Origin: Candidatus Woesebacteria bacterium
Lineage (GTDB): Bacteria > Patescibacteriota > Microgenomatia > UBA10105 > UBA927
DNA: 5,390 nucleotides
Direction of reading: 5' to 3'
NCBI GenBank assembly: GCA_020057765.1
Contig: JAGVFE010000108.1
Location: 1 to 5,390, forward strand
The notes beneath the pieces are model-generated. The model saw only the letters and a program-made list of their open reading frames with translations, was not told where the DNA came from and did not search any database. Position 1 is the stretch's first letter. Every line of letters begins with the position of its first letter. The position numbers were made by a program, and so were the translations under genes. Positions 1 through 5,390 of this stretch are shown here, piece by piece.

Positions 1-763
1 TAGCCGCATAGCGCATACCGACGAGGAGTCGGTTGCGTGTCATGTAGTATTGATGGAGTCTCCCTCCAACATCGCTTGAACCGGCGTTTTTGTGCCAAAC
101 GATTGATTGCGGAACATAAAGCAGTGTATATCCCATTTGTTTTGCCCGTAAACAAAAATCCAAGTCTTCCAAGTATGCAAAAAATTTCTCATCAAGTAGA
201 CCGATTTTTTCAAATACTTCTTTTCTCACCATCATTGAACAACCGGTGACAAACGGCGTTTCTTCCAATTTGTCATATTGCCTGTGATCGACTTCGTCTA
301 CGCCTCGGTGCGAGGCATACATGTTCTTCCAATCGATGATACCCCCGGCATACCAAATCACACGACCTCTATTCTTGTCTGTGTAACGTTCTTTATGAAA
401 TTCGCGTCCCGGTGCAAAATAAATCTTGGAGCCTGCAATACCAACGTTATGCTGCTTAAACGCGTCTACGAGAGATGCCATAGCGTTTTTATCAACGATC
501 GTGTCGTTGTTCAAAAGCCACACAAAATCTGCGCCTTTCTCAAGCGCCAAACGAATGCCGACGTTGTTTCCGCCCGTAAACCCAAAATTCTCACCTGCTT
601 CTACAACCTCCACATCAGGAAAATTCTTCTTGATTGCCGCTACAGAATCATCCGTCGAACCATTGTCGACAATAATCGTTGATGCGTTCTTGAGCGAATG
701 CAGGCACTCAAGAGTATCTTTTTTCCCATTCCAGTTCACAATGATAATGGTCACGTGCTTCAT
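1..763 (-). CDS. Family 2 glycosyltransferase, rhamnosyltransferase-like (COG1216 type), 3' end cut by window edge
   Basis: This is a probable cytoplasmic inverting glycosyltransferase that moves a sugar from a nucleotide-sugar donor onto a growing surface glycan. I translated 254 codons without a stop to the left edge, so the C-terminus is missing; relatives are usually near 300 residues. The GT-A fold signatures are in order: start strand IIIVNWNG (6-13), DNGSTDD (33-39) for the nucleotide, NFGFTGGNN (59-67), the DXD-like NND metal site (85-87), FVTGCSMMVR (171-180), and LEDLDFCLRA (198-207), whose ED is the expected catalytic-base region, followed by VWH (222-224). The pattern is that of rhamnosyltransferase-like enzymes, but donor and acceptor cannot be read from sequence. 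The ATG at 763 lies 1 nt after the TGA of the upstream gene, pointing to translational coupling; no clear Shine-Dalgarno is seen. An ATG 5 nt upstream, in another frame, stops after two codons. Confidence 0.93.
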   Translation of the reverse strand, partial: MKHVTIIIVNWNGKKDTLECLHSLKNASTIIVDNGSTDDSVAAIKKNFPDVEVVEAGENFGFTGGNNVGIRLALEKGADFVWLLNNDTIVDKNAMASLVDAFKQHNVGIAGSKIYFAPGREFHKERYTDKNRGRVIWYAGGIIDWKNMYASHRGVDEVDHRQYDKLEETPFVTGCSMMVRKEVFEKIGLLDEKFFAYLEDLDFCLRAKQMGYTLLYVPQSIVWHKNAGSSDVGGRLHQYYMTRNRLLVGMRYAA

Positions 764-764
764 A

Positions 765-1376
765 TCATTGGGTTACTATCCGAATGCGGGCATTGTCTAC
801 ATATCCATCATACCGAAGCGTTGACTTGATCATAACCCGATAGAGCTTTCTTCCGGGATCAAGAGTAATCTTTGCCTCTCTCTGAAGCGTCCCACCGCCT
901 TCAAAAGACACATCGCTAAACCATACATCGTGTTTGTCTGTGGCATTATATAACTTCGCATAAACCATGCCGTTTCCAGTAGGATTACGCAGGTGAGTCC
1001 CAAAATACGCTTGCGCAATCGGTGGATAGTTCTTGGTATCCACGTACGCCTCTACACTCGTGAGTTCTTCATAATCGCTGCTTTTGGTTACACCCGAGCC
1101 GAGCGGTATATAGTACTCTTTTGCACTGAGCGGGAAGCTCACGGCCGGAGAAATTTTCGCTTGAGGCTGAAAAATTACCTCTGTTTTTTGTTTGGCAAGC
1201 TCTTCAGAAATGACTGATCGGCACGAAAGAGGACACGTGTCCGGCGGGGCTACCAGTGTGACCACTGCCGCTTCCTGCCGTTGCGGCAGGCGGGAAAAAA
1301 CGATGAGGTCCAACAGCACCACATTGACAGTTATCAGCAATAAAAAGGAGAAAATAATAAGATTACGAGGAGACAT
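765..1376 (-). CDS. Membrane-anchored extracytoplasmic protein of unknown function, 203 aa
   Basis: Function unknown. A short N-terminus (MSPRN) with one positive charge precedes a single hydrophobic helix at about residues 6-27, best read as an uncleaved signal anchor with the rest outside the membrane. A linker (about 28-86) follows, rich in Ala, Val and Pro, with two cysteines (C48 and C52, CPLSC) that could form a disulfide. The C-terminal part (about 87-203) starts YYIPLGSG (88-95), alternates short hydrophobic and polar stretches, and looks like an all-beta domain. Its marked stretches are NPTGNGMVYAKLYN (131-144), VWFSDVSF (151-158) and DNARIRIV (194-201). I recall similar anchored proteins in Patescibacteria near glycosyltransferases, none with a known role to my knowledge. 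Its start overlaps the upstream glycosyltransferase by 14 nt and its TGA is 1 nt before the next, so it is co-expressed with glycan genes. A GC palindrome encodes RLPQRQ just after the membrane helix. A glycan-binding or assembly-scaffold role is only a guess. Confidence 0.85.
   Translation of the reverse strand: MSPRNLIIFSFLLLITVNVVLLDLIVFSRLPQRQEAAVVTLVAPPDTCPLSCRSVISEELAKQKTEVIFQPQAKISPAVSFPLSAKEYYIPLGSGVTKSSDYEELTSVEAYVDTKNYPPIAQAYFGTHLRNPTGNGMVYAKLYNATDKHDVWFSDVSFEGGGTLQREAKITLDPGRKLYRVMIKSTLRYDGYVDNARIRIVTQ
1274..1290. repeat. GC-rich inverted repeat inside a coding region
   Basis: A perfect 7-bp inverted repeat with a 3-nt loop, CCTGCCG-TTG-CGGCAGG. The right arm continues as CGGG (1291-1294) and a CCG at 1268-1270 can pair with CGG at 1291-1293 across a 3-nt bulge, so a longer imperfect hairpin is possible. 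It lies in frame inside the anchored protein gene and encodes residues 29-34 (RLPQRQ). No T-run follows it on either strand, so it is not an intrinsic terminator. It resembles dispersed GC palindromes that I recall from Patescibacteria genomes, but only one copy is present here, so its status as a dispersed repeat is unproven. Confidence 0.6.
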
Positions 1377-2262
1377 ATTTACGAATAAGGCGAAACCAGA
1401 GTTTTAAGACTGGATTGATTGTCTGGTCTATTTTTCTTGTTGCCGTCCAATAGGTCAACTGCCTTGAGGCGCTGGCTACTTCACCGTCAAAGTCAGTTGC
1501 AGAAACAGGCACCTCTTGGAACCCTTTCTTCTCCCATAGCTTTGCAAAAACAACGAGAGAATATAAAGACTGAAGAAGTGCTAACACGAACCCATGGAGG
1601 CCATCTTTATATCCTTCTTGAGCAAAATAGACCTTTAAAAAATCAGATGCCGGAAAACGAATGGCATCATACCAGGCAAGTTGATAATCCGTCGCAAGCA
1701 AATTAGCCACTTCATTCTCTGTATAGATGGTATCGAGTTTTCTCATGTACTGAGAGACAGTCTCATAATTATAGTGCACCATTGATTCAATGAGCGTATC
1801 CGTCGGACCATCAACCGCAAGATATTCATGCACGTGTTTCTCTGGATATTTTCCATGTCCGCGCCGAAAAAAACGCAGCTGTTTATCCGGCCACCACAAT
1901 CCGTGCTCAATCCATTTACCGAAAATGATATTTTTCCTCGGTATCCAATACCCAGCAATCTGCTGACTGCTGACAGCTTTAATTTCCTGCGCGAGCTCCT
2001 TGGAAATCACTTCATCGGCATCAAGGCTAAGGATCCAGTCGCCGGTTGCTTTGGTAAATCCGAAGTTTTTATTGACGTTGAGCATGGGATTATTTGGACG
2101 ATGGTAAATTTTCTTTGTGTATTTTTTAGCCAGTGCAACTGTTTTGTCGGTTGAATCACTATCGACAAAAATAATCTCATCTGCCCACATCACCGATGAA
2201 ATCGTGCGCTCGATTTTTGCTTCTTCATTCCACGCGCTGATGACGACGGAAATTTTATTCAT
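1363..2262 (-). CDS. Family 2 glycosyltransferase, WaaE/LgtF-like, 299 aa, complete
   Basis: This is a probable cytoplasmic inverting glycosyltransferase for glycan assembly. The N-terminal GT-A domain shows VVISAWNEE (6-14), IIFVDSDSTDKT (30-41), NKNFGFTKATGDWILSLDADE (64-84, with the metal-binding DAD at 81-83) and the aromatic block WWPDKQLRFF (123-132) followed by EKHVHE (141-146). This arrangement matches the WaaE/KdtX/LgtF-like branch (beta-1,4-glucosyltransferase-like), which includes lipopolysaccharide-core enzymes. The actual sugar is not predictable, and a core role would not apply if the host lacks lipopolysaccharide. The length is normal. Residues about 215-245 include a hydrophobic stretch (FVLALLQSLYSLVVFAKLW) that may contact the membrane. 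The ATG at 2262 overlaps the flippase stop by 8 nt (ATGAATAA); no Shine-Dalgarno precedes it, so reinitiation after the flippase is likely. Its last 14 nt hold the start of the next gene. Confidence 0.94.
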   Translation of the reverse strand: MNKISVVISAWNEEAKIERTISSVMWADEIIFVDSDSTDKTVALAKKYTKKIYHRPNNPMLNVNKNFGFTKATGDWILSLDADEVISKELAQEIKAVSSQQIAGYWIPRKNIIFGKWIEHGLWWPDKQLRFFRRGHGKYPEKHVHEYLAVDGPTDTLIESMVHYNYETVSQYMRKLDTIYTENEVANLLATDYQLAWYDAIRFPASDFLKVYFAQEGYKDGLHGFVLALLQSLYSLVVFAKLWEKKGFQEVPVSATDFDGEVASASRQLTYWTATRKIDQTINPVLKLWFRLIRKYVSS

Positions 2263-3721
2263 GTTTTTTCTTGTATATATACCCTATAAAAACAACAAGT
2301 TTTTGCCGCTCAATGAACCACAACGTGCCCATATACAGTATAACACCGACCAAGCCTGCGGCTGCCAGCCATAGCAGATTATTCATCGTTGGTACTTTCA
2401 AGAAAGCGTAAAATCCTCCCTGAACAAACGCCGCAACCAACGGTCCCTGCACCGATCCGACAAAAGAAAATTTGGATATTTGTTTGGCCCACCGGACCAC
2501 GAGAGCAATCGTACTGGTTATCAAAAGGAGCGACAAAGCAACCCCATTGAATCCGATGGCCCAAACCAAAAGTGTCGTTAATATCCATGTGGTTACGGTC
2601 CATAAAATCATAAGCTTCAGCGTTGTTTTAATTTTACCGACGGCGTTGAGCGCATTGGTCAAGGGTGTGGAAAGAGCCGCCACAGCTGACGCTACGGCAA
2701 AAAGTGTAAATGACAAAAGCGCCGGTTCCCACTTCCCATACCGCGGCACTATGGCCATAATCGGGCGAATGAAAAAGAGCAGTCCTACCGTGATGGGAAA
2801 AATTGTCAGTGCCAATCCAAACAGCGTCTTTTCTATAGCAGTGCCCAAAATCTTTTTATCATGCTGGAGTCTGGCAAAAGCAGGAAACGTGACGCGGATG
2901 ACGCTGTCCATGATGAGTCGAAGCGGCACCTCTGCCCATTTTTTGGCCCAGCCGATGTAGCCCACTTGCTCAAACGGAAGAATTTTGCCAAGATATACCG
3001 TCAGAAGATCGTCTTTAAGTAACGCCAAAAAAGAATTTGCCTGAAAAGGCAAACCGAACGTAAGCAGTCGCCTCGCCGATGCGGCCGTGATGCCTATGCC
3101 CATCCGCCACGGCGAGAGGATATATAAAGATACAACGCCCAATACCGCCCGAACAATCACGGCATAGGCAAAACTGGCAATGCCAAATCCATACCATGCC
3201 AGCGCTACCGCGGTTATATAAAAGCCAAGCGTTTCCACAATTTGCGGGATGACCAGCTTTCTGAATTCCAGTTGGCGCTCAAGAATGACGGAGGGAATCG
3301 TTTTGAGAGAAGAAAGAAAAAAGGCAACGATGAGCGACCGCAGAAGCCACAGTCCGGCCTCATCAAATCGATAAAACGAAGCAAACCACTCGGAAAGCAT
3401 CATGGCAACGATGACAATGGCCCCAACGAGTGTTTGTTGAATGGTAAAAGTCGTAACCAAATCATCGCGCGAAAGATTTTCTTTTTTTTGAATGAGTGCC
3501 GCCGCAAGCCCTACATCAGAAAAATAACCCAAAAACGCGATGACTGCCGACACGACGTAAAAAATACCAAATATGGCCGGGGAAAGAAAAATAGTGAGAA
3601 GAAACGTCGCGCCAAAGGCAATAAGCTGCAAGATAAAGGTACGCGAAGTCAGTGCAAGCACACCGGCGACGGCCTTTCCCTTGATAGCGTTTAACTCGAT
3701 TTCTTGTTTGTGTATTTCCAT
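2255..3721 (-). CDS. Wzx/WzxC-like polysaccharide flippase, 488 aa, complete
   Basis: An integral membrane protein of the MATE/MVF (MOP) superfamily, polysaccharide-export branch, expected to flip lipid-linked oligosaccharides from the cytoplasmic to the outer face. Roughly 12-14 hydrophobic helices are visible, including about 25-45, 48-68, 93-112, 122-141, 165-200, 300-319, 334-355, 367-388, 392-410, 425-442 and 447-470. Family-like landmarks are LERQLEFRKL (147-156), after the fourth helix, and WAKKWAEVPLRLIMDS (258-273) leading into VTFPAFARLQHD (277-288), the pattern seen in WzxC-type proteins. A length near 490 is usual. I chose ATG at 3721, which gives a short basic and acidic lead before the first helix. 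A TTG at 3745 would add eight residues and has no good Shine-Dalgarno either. The start overlaps the upstream glycosyltransferase by 31 nt. A run of eight A lies in the gene (3482-3489) with the frame intact. The substrate is unknown. Confidence 0.93.
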   Translation of the reverse strand: MEIHKQEIELNAIKGKAVAGVLALTSRTFILQLIAFGATFLLTIFLSPAIFGIFYVVSAVIAFLGYFSDVGLAAALIQKKENLSRDDLVTTFTIQQTLVGAIVIVAMMLSEWFASFYRFDEAGLWLLRSLIVAFFLSSLKTIPSVILERQLEFRKLVIPQIVETLGFYITAVALAWYGFGIASFAYAVIVRAVLGVVSLYILSPWRMGIGITAASARRLLTFGLPFQANSFLALLKDDLLTVYLGKILPFEQVGYIGWAKKWAEVPLRLIMDSVIRVTFPAFARLQHDKKILGTAIEKTLFGLALTIFPITVGLLFFIRPIMAIVPRYGKWEPALLSFTLFAVASAVAALSTPLTNALNAVGKIKTTLKLMILWTVTTWILTTLLVWAIGFNGVALSLLLITSTIALVVRWAKQISKFSFVGSVQGPLVAAFVQGGFYAFLKVPTMNNLLWLAAAGLVGVILYMGTLWFIERQKLVVFIGYIYKKKHE

Positions 3722-4434
3722 GGTCGGGTAAGAAATAATCTCCAAAGGCCTGCTAAATCACCCTGTGCTGTTTTCCACACCCGTACGGTTGACCCAGGAT
3801 TATCTATCCATGTCACCGGCTCCTCATAAATCCGATACCCGCTTTTTTCCGCAAGAAGCAAAAGTTCGCTGTCAAAAAACCACTCATCATCTCTTACATG
3901 TGGAATAATTTCGTCCACTACCCTTCGCGTGACCGCCTTAAATCCGCATTGCGCATCAGAAAAATGCACCCAAAAGATGAGTTTGATGAGGGCGATATAG
4001 GCTTTAGACGTCATATTGCGCAACACATTTCTTCCATAAACCCGCGCGCCATGGGCATTTCTACTGCCGATGGCAACGTCATATCCCCGCAAGAGCGCCC
4101 GAACCATGGGAGGAAAGTGTTTGAGGTCAGAAGACAAATCAACGTCCATGTAGGCGACAACATCGCTGTCAGCCTGTTGCCACACTCGTTTAACGGCTCT
4201 TCCTCTTCCTTTCTGGTCCAAGTGGATAACGCTCACTTTGGGATTTTTTTTTGCAAGCTGACGGCCGATAGCTAATGTCGCGTCCGTTGAGGCATTATCT
4301 GCTACCACAATACGCCAGTCGAAGTCAGAAAAATGCTCCGCAAGATAGTTTGTTAATGTCGCAATACTTGTGGCGAGCTCTTGTTCTTCATTGTAGACCG
4401 GGATGGCAATGGTTACCGTCGGTTTTTTACCCAT
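3691..4434 (-). CDS. Family 2 glycosyltransferase, polyprenyl-phosphate sugar synthase type (DPG/DPM-like), 247 aa, complete
   Basis: Probably transfers a hexose from a nucleotide sugar to a polyprenyl phosphate at the cytoplasmic membrane face, giving a lipid-linked sugar donor. Signatures run in family order: IAIPVYNEE (9-17), VVADNASTD (43-51), QKGRGRAVKR (74-83), YMDVDLSSDL (95-104, with the metal-binding DVD at 97-99), AIGSRN (121-126), DAQCGFKAVTR (160-170) and WFFDSELLLLAEKSGYRIYEEPVTW (185-209). This resembles dolichyl-phosphate glucose synthase (ALG5-like) more than polymer glycosyltransferases. Unlike GtrB-type relatives, it has no C-terminal pair of membrane helices; it ends in a basic tail, so it is probably peripheral. 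The ATG at 4434 has a good Shine-Dalgarno, unlike the other genes, and overlaps the upstream membrane-protein gene by 22 nt. Residues 61-64 are encoded across a run of nine A. Glucose is only the default guess for the sugar. Confidence 0.92.
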   Translation of the reverse strand: MGKKPTVTIAIPVYNEEQELATSIATLTNYLAEHFSDFDWRIVVADNASTDATLAIGRQLAKKNPKVSVIHLDQKGRGRAVKRVWQQADSDVVAYMDVDLSSDLKHFPPMVRALLRGYDVAIGSRNAHGARVYGRNVLRNMTSKAYIALIKLIFWVHFSDAQCGFKAVTRRVVDEIIPHVRDDEWFFDSELLLLAEKSGYRIYEEPVTWIDNPGSTVRVWKTAQGDLAGLWRLFLTRPWKYTNKKSS

Positions 4435-5390
4435 AGAATTCCCCCTAAAACAATAAAGCTTACCAGAGAGATTACATTTCCCAATGTTTGAACTGGTGTA
4501 TTTGTCAATTGAGCTTTGATAAGATTTTTCCCTTTAGGAATAGTCACAATCGGAAGCCCGTCAGAAATCTTCGGTACTACCTCGGCGCCATTAACCCAAT
4601 ATCTCCAACCGGGAAAATACGCCTTATTAATAATCACATCTGCTGAAGCCGTACTGGTCAATTGAAAAGATATTGACGTTCCACCTTCAACAATTCCCTG
4701 CGGCAGTTCTTTTTCGGATTTTGGCTTTCGAAATCCCGGCGGCAGATACTCGTCTGAAATCTTCGAAACCCGCCATCGCAATTCCTCGGTTGTCTCGTAG
4801 GCTGATGCCGACCGATCAATTATATACTGCGGCCGAAACAATTTTCCGTTGATGACCAATACGACTCCGATAGTAATAATAGCCATAAAACGAGCAAGGA
4901 CTATTGACTTCAAAGACGCAAATGCTACAGCGCTCAAAAGACTCATTCCAATTGATGCAGTGGCCAAAAAGCGCCATGGATATTGAAAATATGCAATAAA
5001 CGGTGAAAGCTCCCAGACATGGCTAGATATCGGAAGTACAAGGAAAAGCGAACTTGCTGCGATGGTAACCCCCAGCCAACCCAAGTGTTTCATGAATAGT
5101 TTTGGTCTTGAAAATATTAAAAGGAAAAGTGAGACTATAGACAAAAGGATAGAAAGTTTACCCAAGCGAAAAGACATGCCGTCTATGCATCCGGTTGCAG
5201 ACCCGCCGAATCCCCACGCGGAATCCCACAACTGCGACAAACATACAAAATGATCGCGGAAATTAGCCGTTGCACTGACCTGTCCGGCCACATCCGTAAA
5301 CCTCATCTCTGCAATTGCCGGCATCCAGAAAAAAGCGGAAAGGCCAAGACCGAGGAGAAGAAATGACAAATGAAATTGCTTAATGACAAA
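4413..5390 (-). CDS. Multi-span membrane protein, YfhO / PTPS-related-like, C-terminal part (5' end cut by window edge)
   Basis: The frame is open to the right edge: 325 codons are visible and the true start lies outside. The first start-like codon, TTG at 5369, falls inside a hydrophobic helix and is not believable as the start. Numbering from that TTG, membrane segments are visible at about 2-20, 70-87, 97-113, 133-153 and 158-174. A long extracytoplasmic stretch (about 176-295) and a final helix (297-314) ending VKNRR follow. The loop FRDHFVCLSQLWDSAWGFGG (37-56) and the YFQYPWRFL block (127-135) resemble PTPS-related membrane proteins that I recall from Patescibacteria. The tail NKAYFPGWRYWVNG (248-261) through IPKGKNLIKAQL (277-288) resembles the YfhO C-terminal beta domain. 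YfhO is a GT-C-like protein thought to transfer lipid-linked sugars to outer-surface acceptors. The gene overlaps a polyprenyl-phosphate sugar synthase by 22 nt, which fits such a role. The catalytic region is not in view, so the activity is inferred. Confidence 0.8.
   Translation of the reverse strand, partial: FVIKQFHLSFLLLGLGLSAFFWMPAIAEMRFTDVAGQVSATANFRDHFVCLSQLWDSAWGFGGSATGCIDGMSFRLGKLSILLSIVSLFLLIFSRPKLFMKHLGWLGVTIAASSLFLVLPISSHVWELSPFIAYFQYPWRFLATASIGMSLLSAVAFASLKSIVLARFMAIITIGVVLVINGKLFRPQYIIDRSASAYETTEELRWRVSKISDEYLPPGFRKPKSEKELPQGIVEGGTSISFQLTSTASADVIINKAYFPGWRYWVNGAEVVPKISDGLPIVTIPKGKNLIKAQLTNTPVQTLGNVISLVSFIVLGGILWVKNRR
4441..4446 (-). promoter_or_regulatory. Shine-Dalgarno site of the polyprenyl-phosphate sugar synthase gene
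   Basis: On the minus strand AGGGGG stands 6 nt before the ATG at 4434, within the final codons of the upstream membrane-protein gene. It is the only convincing Shine-Dalgarno among the five starts in the window, and it fixes this start. It suggests that this gene can recruit ribosomes by itself, while the others rely more on coupling to the preceding gene. Confidence 0.6.

Noticed and set aside
765..767. TGA ending the anchored protein as a recoded sense codon (Gracilibacteria-like code)
   Set aside because: The next gene starts 1 nt later in another frame with perfect family motifs, no gene in the window has an internal TGA, and reading through TGA gives no sensible extension.
37..824. Plus-strand open frames opposite the left-edge glycosyltransferase (37-249, 278-682, 426-824)
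   Set aside because: The minus strand here encodes a continuous GT2 protein with all family motifs. The plus-strand frames overlap one another, lack recognisable domains and one begins with TTG; they are antisense shadows.
1231..1242. GGACACGTGTCC as an operator site
   Set aside because: It is a perfect 12-bp palindrome, but about one is expected by chance in a window of this size, and it lies in the middle of a gene rather than at a promoter.
1268..1300. Palindrome as an intrinsic terminator
   Set aside because: On the minus strand the T-run comes before the hairpin, not after it. On the plus strand it is followed by A's. It also sits inside a coding region.
2472..3694. Long plus-strand frames opposite the flippase (2472-2960 and 3242-3694)
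   Set aside because: They are antisense to a clear flippase gene. The second is extremely Lys/Arg/Asn rich, as expected from reading a hydrophobic membrane-protein gene backwards, and no domain is seen.
3898..4275. Plus-strand frame of 125 codons opposite the sugar synthase gene
   Set aside because: It is a shadow of a GT2 gene whose motifs are intact on the minus strand.
5367..5369. TTG at 5369 as the start of the YfhO-like gene
   Set aside because: The frame stays open upstream to the window edge, and this codon lies within a hydrophobic segment of a protein family that is normally much longer.
1..5390. CRISPR arrays, tRNA or rRNA genes, insertion sequences, defence genes
   Set aside because: No repeat-spacer pattern, cloverleaf, transposase motif or defence domain is visible. 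Protein-coding sequence fills the window.

Overview
The window is one uninterrupted stretch of a surface-polysaccharide or glycan operon. All genes lie on the minus strand, so transcription runs from the right edge to the left. There are six genes. The outer two are cut by the window edges and four are complete. Coding is essentially continuous: successive genes overlap by 22, 31, 8 and 14 nt, and the last two are 1 nt apart. There is no intergenic region, and I see no promoter, terminator, RNA gene, mobile element or CRISPR array. Reading frames end with TAA or TGA and have no internal TGA, so there is no sign of UGA recoding.

In transcription order the genes are: (1) the C-terminal part of a multi-span membrane protein with an extracytoplasmic beta-rich tail, resembling YfhO / PTPS-related proteins; (2) a family 2 glycosyltransferase of the dolichyl/undecaprenyl-phosphate sugar synthase type; (3) a Wzx/WzxC-like oligosaccharide flippase; (4) a WaaE/LgtF-like family 2 glycosyltransferase; (5) a small membrane-anchored extracytoplasmic protein of unknown function; (6) a rhamnosyltransferase-like (COG1216-type) family 2 glycosyltransferase, truncated by the left edge.

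The gene types suggest a Candidate Phyla Radiation (Patescibacteria) bacterium, possibly of the Microgenomates group. The reasons are the tightly overlapping genes, few Shine-Dalgarno sequences, the form of the anchored unknown protein and of the YfhO-like protein (both of which I recall from such genomes), and a GC-rich palindrome inside a coding region. This is inferred from family resemblance and memory, not from a database match; no phylogenetic marker lies in the window.

A plausible joint role: the glycosyltransferases build a lipid-linked oligosaccharide on the cytoplasmic face and the flippase moves it across the membrane. The polyprenyl-phosphate sugar synthase may separately supply a sugar donor to the YfhO-like protein for glycosylation outside the membrane. 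The small anchored protein has no assigned role and is the most novel item. I see no defence, mobile or regulatory system here.
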